From Prorocentrum cordatum (lineage: Eukaryota > Sar > Dinophyceae > Prorocentrales > Prorocentraceae): a DNA stretch of 22,862 nt. Shown here piece after piece: positions 17,056-22,862 of this stretch. The first letter of the stretch is position 1. Each line of letters starts with the position of its first letter. The stretch lies in the NCBI GenBank assembly GCA_963575745.1, contig CAUYUJ010006488.1:1-22862 (forward strand). The letters are read 5' to 3'. The notes under the pieces are model-generated. The model was not told the DNA's origin, searched no databases, and saw only the letters and a program-made list of their open reading frames with translations. The translations under genes and the position numbers were made by a program.

Positions 17056-17345
17056 TCAAAGAGGCCCCAAGAGACGCCCAAGAGGCAACCAGGAGGCTGC
17101 ACAAATGCCCTTCTGAGGCCCCCGAGAGCCCTCCGACGCCACCCCAAGAGGCATCCATGAGGACCGTGACCCAAAACCAAAGCACGGTGGCGGAGCGTCG
17201 TCGTCATCGTCGTCCGTCGTCCTCGTCGACGCTCCCCGCCGCCGCCGCCCGCCGCCGCAGGCGCCGGCGCCGGCCCAGAAAAGGAAGTCGTCGTCCCCGC
17301 CGCCGCCGCCAGCCGCCGCCGACGCAGGAACCGGCCCGAGAAGAG
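17055..17345. repeat. CCAAGAGG tract and GCC-rich block
   Basis: 17055-17165 is a short CCAAGAGG module as in the 8.6-14 kb array. 17195-17335 is CGTCGTC and GCCGCCGCC repeats. No gene is supported. Confidence 0.6.
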
Positions 17346-17369
17346 AGAGAGAGAGATAAGTAGGGGAGG

Positions 17370-17500
17370 AATGGAAGGGAGGGGGGGGGGTTCGAACCCC
17401 CCCCCTCCGTCACGGGAGGGGTGGGGGGTGGGGAGTCCGGTTCCAACTCCCCCCCCACCCTTCCAAGCGACCACAGAACGCGCTCTTTCATATATATATA
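17370..17500. repeat. Isolated GGTTCGAACC unit
   Basis: G-run, GGTTCGAACC (17389-17398), C-run, GTCACGGGAGGGG, then CAGAACGCGCTCTTTCATAT (17474-17493). The last block also follows the inverted array at 11928-11948, so this is a sixth, separated copy of the same module. Confidence 0.6.
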
Positions 17501-17755
17501 TATATAGATATATGTATATATATACATATATACACATGTTTGCTGGGGCGATTCGCGGGCGCCGCGCTTCCGCGCCCAATATACATATATACATACACGT
17601 ATGTTTAGGTATAAGTATATACACACATATATATATATATATACATGCACATATGTATATACCAGAAATATGTGGATATACGTATATGTGTATGTATGTA
17701 TGTATGTACGTATGTATGTATGTATGTATGTGTATATATATATGTATAGATATAG
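17494..17755. repeat. TATA / GTAT microsatellite with a GC island
   Basis: (TA)n, CATATATACACG and (GTAT)n arrays. A 45-bp GC-rich island (17537-17580, with GCGGGCGCCGCGC) interrupts the AT-rich array. Confidence 0.9.
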
Positions 17756-17839
17756 CTCGAGCCAGCGGCCGACACTGTGGGTCTTCGAGGCCGACCAGGG
17801 AGGCCGAGATAACGCGGAGCGACGAGCAGCCAACCGGCA

Positions 17840-18062
17840 GAGGAGTCGGAATGGTGCGGCTCCGCGCCACTGCCAGCACAGCCTGCAGCCAGGACCCCTT
17901 GGAACGCAAGCTCCGCCTCTCTCGCAACGCCCCCATGCAGTCACCGGCCTGATCTAAGGAACGATCCATGAGGAACGACGCCCCTTGTTGTAACCAAGGA
18001 ATCACGCATGAGGAGCGACAGATAAGAAGTAACGCACAAGGAGCGATACTAGAGGAAGGAAA
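17840..18062 (+). repeat. AGGAACGA repeat family, copy 1
   Basis: CCGCCTCTCGCAACGCCCCC, ATGCAGTCACCGGCCTGATC, AAGGAACGATCCATGAGGAA, CGACGCCCCTTGTTGT and ATCACGCATGAGGAGCGAC. It matches 18755-18910 (GCGCCTCTCGCAGACCCCCC, TGCAGTCATCGGCCCGACCT, GAGGAACGATCGAGAAGGAA, CGAAGCCCCTTTTGTT). Shorter matches are at 18400-18470 and 19000-19080. This copy serves as the uninterrupted comparison for the palindrome insertion at 18903. Confidence 0.7.
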
Positions 18063-18207
18063 GCTATGCACATACATCGATTCTGGCCAGGCCCAACCCT
18101 GAGCCCAAGATCGGTGCGTACGCCCTCTTACCCTGGCCAGGAAAGTATCTGCACCGATCCCGGGTCAAGAATGGGCGTTGTCAGGATCGGTGCATGTGCA
18201 TAGTTGA
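18063..18207. mobile_element. Foldback element with CTATGCACAT arms
   Basis: The left arm 18064-18085 (CTATGCACATACATCGATTC then TG) and right arm 18182-18203 are inverted repeats, 19 of 22, and all three mismatches would still allow G-U pairing in RNA. Inside, GATCGGTGC (18110) pairs with GCACCGATC (18151), and CTGGCCAG occurs twice. The whole 142 bp could fold into a branched hairpin. It could be a MITE or a structured RNA gene. No promoter is seen. Confidence 0.6.
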
Positions 18208-18528
18208 AGGGGCCCTGGGACACAAACATAAATACACACAAATAAGCATACTCCCCACGTTTCCCCATACTTTCTGGGCGCTCGTCTTCCCCATCCCTTC
18301 CCATATTTTCCCATACTTTCTGGGGAATCGACGATTCATTGTGTCTGTGTGTTTTTTCTCCCTCCTGAATAGTTCCCTTCGCACGAGATGCACCGCGCGC
18401 GCCCGCCCGAGGAACGACCCGGCTCCTTCCGCCCAGAGGCGCCGCCTCTCGCAGAGACCCCCCCCCTCTGCGCCAGGGCCGCGCCGTGCCGACCTCGGCG
18501 CTGGCCTCTGACACCGCGGGGACCGCTC
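18208..18528. other. Unique stretch with duplicated CCCATACTTTCTGGG
   Basis: Contains CCCATACTTTCTGGG twice (18264-18278, 18311-18325), with CCCCATCCCTTCCCATATTT between, and ends with a partial AGGAACGA repeat (18400-18470). No gene is supported. Confidence 0.4.
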
Positions 18529-18701
18529 CCCTCCTCCTCCTCCTCTTCCTCCTCCTTCTCCTCCTCCTCCTCCTTCTCCTCCTCCTCCTCCTTCTCCTTC
18601 TCCTTCTCCTCCTCCTCCTCCCTCCTCCTCCTCCTCCTCCTTCTCCTCCTCCTTCTCCTTCTCCTCCTCCTCCTCCTCCTCCTCCTCCTCCTCCTCCTCT
18701 C
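18529..18701. repeat. (CTC)n / CTT polypyrimidine tract
   Basis: About 170 bp of uninterrupted pyrimidines, CTC with TTC variants. Poly-Glu, poly-Arg and poly-Gly frames on the minus strand are artefacts. Confidence 0.95.
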
Positions 18702-18754
18702 GCCCCCCCGAGGTCCGGACCCCTTCCCCCGAATCGTTCCGCATCGAACGATTC

Positions 18755-19080
18755 TGGGTCGCCCGCGGCGCCTCTCGCAGACCCCCCTGCAGTCATCGGC
18801 CCGACCTGAGGAACGATCGAGAAGGAACGAAGCCCCTTTTGTTCTTTCCCCAGGAACAGCGCACACGCAGCGATGCGTGATGCTTCACGCATAAGGGAGC
18901 GACACTACGGGACCAAAAAGTGGCATAAACATAAAAATGTGGAGGTCCGCGCGGACCTCTGAGTTTTTATGTTCATGTCACTGTTTGTTCCCCTAGCATA
19001 AGGGAGCGATGCACAGCGCGTACAAACCTGAGGAACGACCGAGCCCCTTCTGAAAAGCAAGTCCCCCTTACTATTCGAGC
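18755..19080 (+). repeat. AGGAACGA repeat family, copies 2 and 3
   Basis: Copy 2 runs 18755-18902. Its match to copy 1 is interrupted at 18903 by a palindrome and resumes at 18996 with GCATAAGGGAGCGA, followed by CCTGAGGAACGACCGAGCCC (19029-19048). Confidence 0.65.
18903..18995. mobile_element. 93-bp palindromic insertion with 14-bp direct repeats
   Basis: The palindrome axis is between 18950 and 18951 (GAGGTCCGC|GCGGACCTC, no loop). Arms 18919-18950 and 18951-18982 match at 26 of 32, with weaker pairing out to CTACGGGACCAAA against TTTGTTCCCCTAG. Perfect 14-bp direct repeats, GCATAAGGGAGCGA, flank it at 18889-18902 and 18996-19009. Copy 1 of the host repeat has CGCATGAGGAGCGAC once with no palindrome (about 17998), which supports insertion. 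Non-coding. Confidence 0.75.
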
Positions 19081-19165
19081 CGCTCGCCGTGCCTCCTGGC
19101 CTTCGCACCTGGGCGAGACAAGCCGAGGGTTCGGGGGTGGAGTTTGTTTTACCAAAGCGCGCGAG

Positions 19166-19210
19166 AGAGAGAGAGAGAGCGAGAAGCAAGAGCGAGAGAG
19201 AGAGAGAGCG

Positions 19211-19250
<40 letters not shown>

Positions 19251-19275
19251 CGAGATACAAGAGAGAGAGAGAGAT
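19166..19275. repeat. (GA)n-(TA)n-(GA)n compound microsatellite
   Basis: GA dinucleotides either side of a short (TA)n core (19211-19228). Similar in make-up to 16095-16215. Confidence 0.95.
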
Positions 19276-19510
19276 CCGCAAGCATGCGTCCGCGATGGCA
19301 TGAAGGGTGAACAGCGTCCTCGGCTCTAGAGCTCTCCCCTCGGATACAAGCTGGACACCAAATCTTCTCTGCTTTCTCCGACTCCACAATGACCCACAGC
19401 CTCCATCTTTGCCAGCCGCAGAAGATACGCCGAGCTCATCGGATCTCCATCCACCTGTGCACGGCGTTCTGGCGCTCCATCTCTCGACCCAGGCCGACAG
19501 GGACATCGCT

Positions 19511-19641
19511 GGTGGGCCACACGCGAACCCTCCCCCTTACCCCCCACGATTTCTGGGGGGAGGGTGGAGTTCACTTCGCTCGGGAGCTCCCAAACGAAAT
19601 GAACCGTGGGAGGTAGGGGTAGGGTTCGCTTGTGGCCCCCC
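19511..19641. mobile_element. Foldback element with nested central palindrome
   Basis: The left arm 19511-19548 (GGTGGGCCACACGCGAACCC...CCCACG) and right arm 19605-19641 (CGTGGGAGG...GGGTTCGCTTGTGGCCC) pair with few mismatches. A second palindrome fills the middle: GTTCACTTCGCTCGGGAG against CTCCCAAACGAAATGAAC (19569-19604, 15 of 18). ATCGC lies just outside both ends (19505-19509, 19644-19648), a possible but weak target duplication. Confidence 0.65.
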
Positions 19642-19654
19642 TAATCGCAAAACG

Positions 19655-19660
<6 letters not shown>

Positions 19661-19696
<36 letters not shown>

Positions 19697-19698
19697 TA
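19661..19698. repeat. (TA)n microsatellite
   Basis: About 18 TA dinucleotides with one AAT change near the end. Confidence 0.95.
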
Positions 19699-19856
19699 TT
19701 GTTCCAACCATTTTGCGCCGCCACGGCACGCTGGACCGTGTCAGGGTGCCTGCTGGCTGTCTGGAACGGAGAAGCGCGTGCGCGCGAGTTTCTCGACCTG
19801 GGCCACGGGGGGCAGCCACACGGCGGATATCGCAACACGCACATGTCTTTCCACCA

Positions 19857-19995
19857 GGAGGAGGAGGAGGAGGAGGAAGAGGAGGAGGAGGAGGAGGAAG
19901 AGGAGGAGGAGAAGGAGGGGGAGGAGGAGAAGGAGGGGGGGAGGAGGAAGGGAAGGGAGGTGGAGGAGGAGGAGGAGGAGGAGGAGGAGGAGGAA
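19857..19995. repeat. (GGA)n polypurine tract
   Basis: About 140 bp of GGA with GAA, GGGGGA and AAGG variants. Essentially all purine on plus. Confidence 0.95.
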
Positions 19996-20139
19996 AAGGA
20001 CAAGCTAGGTGCGCTCGCGTCATATCTGACGTCCTACCCTCCCTCCCATCCCTTACCATGGCGCTGATTTTCTGTATCCGCGGACGCGTGTCGTAGCGGA
20101 CCTGTGGCTCCGCGCGCGCGTGCGTAGTGGGTGGTGGTG

Positions 20140-20215
20140 CACGTGCGTGCGTGCGTGCGTGTGTGCGTGGTTGTCGTGGTGGGGGTGGTGGTGGTGGTGG
20201 TGGTGGTGGTGGTGG

Positions 20216-20246
<31 letters not shown>

Positions 20247-20262
20247 GGTGCTGGTGGTGGTG
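20140..20262. repeat. (GTG)n microsatellite into the gap
   Basis: GCGTGC repeats, then (GTG)n up to the N run. The array length is unknown because the gap begins inside it. Confidence 0.95.
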
Positions 20263-20362
20263 NNNNNNNNNNNNNNNNNNNNNNNNNNNNNNNNNNNNNN
20301 NNNNNNNNNNNNNNNNNNNNNNNNNNNNNNNNNNNNNNNNNNNNNNNNNNNNNNNNNNNNNN
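20263..20362. other. Assembly gap, exactly 100 N
   Basis: One hundred N, the usual placeholder for a gap of unknown size. The left side is (GTG)n and the right side (CTC)n, so two different repeats are joined across it and the true distance is unknown. Confidence 0.98.
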
Positions 20363-22862
20363 CTCCTCCTCCTCCTCCTCCTCCTCCTCTAATACCAATA
20401 CAGCGCTGCAGCGAGAGATCCCATAAGCGGGCACGCCGAGACCAAAACTTAAGGATTGGGTTCAGGCCACGCCTTTAGCCCAGGGGGGAGTTTCCCTTCA
20501 TTCAGGTACTTCAACATGCGCTTCCCCCATTCGCCCACGCGATCGGGTCGGCACTCTCCCCCTAACTTAATGAATTTCCCCCGCGACCCAGTCGCCCCGC
20601 AAGCCTGGCACCAGAAGACCCCTTTGGCAGAAGCTCAACTTATGCGATGGGTCGATGCCGTGCGGGACCCTGGCGCAGGGGGTTGACAGCCACTCCAACT
20701 TCCTCCTTTCAGCCGTCGGGCGGGTGTTGCACAAAGCGCACCTGACACCTTTGGCGTCGGAGACGACCCTATGGGTCGACACCGACGCCGCCCGTTCAAC
20801 CTCGAGCGCCCGCTCGCGCCCCCTGGCCTTGGCCTCGGACGCCCTCGCGGCCTTGGAGCTGGGGCCATACAACTCGGGCGCTCGCGCCGCTATGTGACAA
20901 GCCACCGCCACAAGATGCTCCTGCACCTGCTGGGTTAGCACGTCAATCCTGCAGACCTCCGCGACAATGAGACCTGGGAGCTGGGCCCTCCTGGCTCCTT
21001 CCTCTGCGGCTGCGTCCGCAGCCCCATTGGCAAGCCACAACAAAACAGGTGGGCCGTCAGGCCTCTCTGGGGCGGGTCGGGTGTGGCTCTTAACTTTGAT
21101 CATGTCGACCTGCCGATCGCCGACCTCCGCCCAGAACCTACGCCACGGCCCAACATTGGCTTGGGGCACATAGCTCCTTCCCCTCTGGAAAATACGGATG
21201 GTGATGGCCGAGTCAACCGCGAGAGTGATGGAGCCCCGCGTGTGGCGCAGAGCCTGGATGGCTCCCTCCAACTCGGCAAGCGGGACAGTCTGCTTATACC
21301 CTGGGAGCGGCCCGTGGCCCCATCCCAGCTGGCAGTGTCCCCTGATGATGGAAAAACCCCATCCACAGCGTCTCAGTCTGGGCTCCGACGAGTAGGCACC
21401 CCCCGACCCGTCAGTCCCAACAACGACGTCCCCCTCCCCCAAATCGATCGGCCCAGACTCGAGACTGGGGGATAAAACTGGATCGCTTTGTACATCGACC
21501 AACGTGGGGCCACTAGTCCACCTCAGTGGTGGTAGCCCTCTCAACCAAAAACACGGAAATTCTTCCCACCCCGCTTCCGCTTGCTGAAGCAGCTCAGGGT
21601 GGGTTCCTTCGATTCCTACATTACAAGGGCAAGCCCAAAGTTGATGGAACGTGGTTTCCGACGCATCGCCGCAACGAGGGCAGGTGGGGTTGGCCCAAAA
21701 CCTGACCTCCTCCGCCCCATCCTCCTCCTCAGCGGCAGGCGGCAATTCCTGCCTGGCCTCAAGGTCGAAAAGCTCATCCACGTCCATCTCTTCCTGAAAG
21801 AGTCCTGCGGCGCTCGAAACCCCTGCGGCAGGGTCGGGCGCAGGCGGGTCGGAGGAGGACCTGGAAGGGGCAGCACCAGCACCAGCAGCAGGAGGCTCCT
21901 CAGGGGGTCGGGGGCGACGAGACTCCTCCCCAAATCTACGCGCTGCTGGCCAAAGACTGCCCGTGAGCACCATGCGCAGGACGGCAGCCTTATCCCATTG
22001 GTTTCGTCCTTCCAAGCGCTTCAGGTGCCGGTAGGGAACAGTAAAATCGGCACTGAATTCGAGTCCTTTCCCTAAGTGGTGCTGCGAGGCCTTGCTCCAG
22101 ATCTGGGCATCCAGGGACCCTCCCAGCTCAAAATCAATGAGCCGCTCAGGGTCGCAATCCCTCAAGTCAAAGCTCAGCTCCTCTGGCGAGATCCACATCC
22201 ACGGCTCAGGGGCCGTCCAATCTATATCTAGGAGACAAGCAATGACGGCAGAAACTGGGCCTTTGACGTGGCTCCATCGTCGCTTAACATGCTTCAACTG
22301 CTGCCAAGCCTTTTTCCACGCAAGGGCCAGCGGGCGGGCAGATTGCTCCAACATTGAAGGCAACAGATCGTACCACATGCGGAAAACACGCAGCCTGCCA
22401 AAAACAAGCGGGTCCTGATCGGACCCAAGCATCAGGTTGATCGCCGTCGTGGCACAACCACCCTCATAGCGTGCTCCAGACAGCGCGGCAATCTGAGCAC
22501 GGAGGCGCATTAGCGTTGTGGGGGCCAGCCCTGTACCTTCCAGCCCCCACGTCGCTTGTGGGATGAAACCAGACCTCCCAAGGGTCCGCGCCCTCGGAGC
22601 GACTTTGACCACCTGCCTAATCATCTTAGCTCGGCCAGCGGCCGCATTAATTCGCTTCTTTTGTGTTGTCACACTGCGTCTGGCGGCCGTGGCATCCACT
22701 CCCAGGTCCTTGGCCACCTGGGAAGACTGAACATGGAGGCCATGGCCTGCCAGCGCCGAAGTGATTTCCGAAGCTAAGTGCGCAGGGCAGCAGACGAGGG
22801 TGCTCTTGGCCGAGACCTTCAAGCCGCCTTGCCTACAAAGCCTCCAAAACTTCCTACCTACC
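20363..22862 (-). mobile_element. Non-LTR (LINE-type) retrotransposon, 3' half
   Basis: On the minus strand: a polyprotein open to the window edge, a stop at 20449 after one frameshift, about 57 bp of 3' untranslated sequence (ending TGTATTGGTATTA), then (GAG)n from 20391 into the gap. A LINE that ends in a simple repeat instead of poly-A is known in several clades; whether this repeat is the element's own tail or the insertion site cannot be told. The 5' end (including the reverse transcriptase catalytic motifs) lies beyond 22862. Confidence 0.75.
20449..22862 (-). CDS. Retrotransposon polyprotein: RT C-terminus, zinc finger, RNase H
   Basis: Partial at its 5' end: the frame is open to 22861 and begins VGRKFWRLCRQGGLKVSAKS; the GGLKVS..KS block resembles the region after the catalytic aspartates of LINE reverse transcriptase. 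Residues below count from codon 22822. After the thumb region comes a zinc finger CPRCGDASETTFHQLWACPC (about 381-400), then an RNase H domain: VVVGTDGSGGA (Asp ~471), LAELEGAIQAL (Glu ~518), LAVDSAI (Asp ~537), KVKSH and LANGAADAAAEEG (Asp ~603). All four acidic positions are present. A frame change near 20620 (in CAAAGGGGTC) puts a stop at 20569-20567. In the shifted frame the protein continues VFWCQACGATGSRGKFIKLG then GECRPDRVGEWGKRMLKYLN to TAA at 20451-20449, completing a C-terminal Cys/His-rich finger that begins VRCALCNT. The element would be mobile or recently mobile except for this indel, which may be a sequencing error. Confidence 0.8.

Noticed and set aside
16001-17116. 371-codon His/Thr/Pro-rich frame
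   Set aside because: A translation of the CCA satellite. All frames on both strands are open for the same reason.

Overview
Organism and character. The window looks like nuclear DNA of a dinoflagellate. I infer this from four things. A degenerate copy of the dinoflagellate spliced-leader (DinoSL) sequence sits at the 5' end of an intronless, frame-broken gene (minus strand, 6601 to 5310). A LINE-type retrotransposon polyprotein with an RNase H domain fills the right end. The DNA is GC-rich, with exon-like pieces whose third codon positions are almost all G or C. Finally, a very large share of the window is simple-sequence and palindromic repeat. No prokaryotic gene, CRISPR array, rRNA or convincing tRNA was seen. 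Genus cannot be fixed by eye; nothing here excludes Prorocentrum, Polarella or Symbiodiniaceae.

Layout. 1-1340: a CCT microsatellite, then four different short inverted-repeat elements close together (345-451, 633-775, 805-1005, 1189-1287). 1340-4140: two candidate minus-strand exons (1953-~1690 and ~3955-3816) with matching splice phase, separated by GGA microsatellites and by one copy of a new MITE-like family; another copy lies just upstream. 4140-5300: GT/CA microsatellites around a unique island. 5310-6601: a DUF218-family retropseudogene with its DinoSL relic, between two copies of a 50-bp repeat. 6670-7490: CA and TA/GATA repeats. 8600-14480: a decayed array of composite repeats whose modules recur in the same order, interrupted by a foldback element (9911-10105), a CACTGTCCCC minisatellite between two inverted arrays of a GGTTCGAACC unit, and a fourth MITE copy (13638-13794). 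16095-17055: an AT/GA/CCA compound satellite. 17500-19650: AT repeats, an AGGAACGA repeat family and three more palindromic elements, one of them a 93-bp perfect-axis palindrome inserted between 14-bp direct repeats. 20263-20362: an assembly gap of exactly 100 N. 20363-22862: the 3' half of a non-LTR retrotransposon on the minus strand.

How it fits together. The window has few host genes and is mainly a record of insertion. The most novel material is (a) a four-copy MITE family with GTCGGGC terminal inverted repeats and ~10-bp target duplications, probably Mutator-like; (b) several unrelated foldback elements, some with visible direct repeats at their edges; and (c) an mRNA-derived pseudogene that still carries its trans-spliced leader. 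All coordinates and alignments were made by eye.
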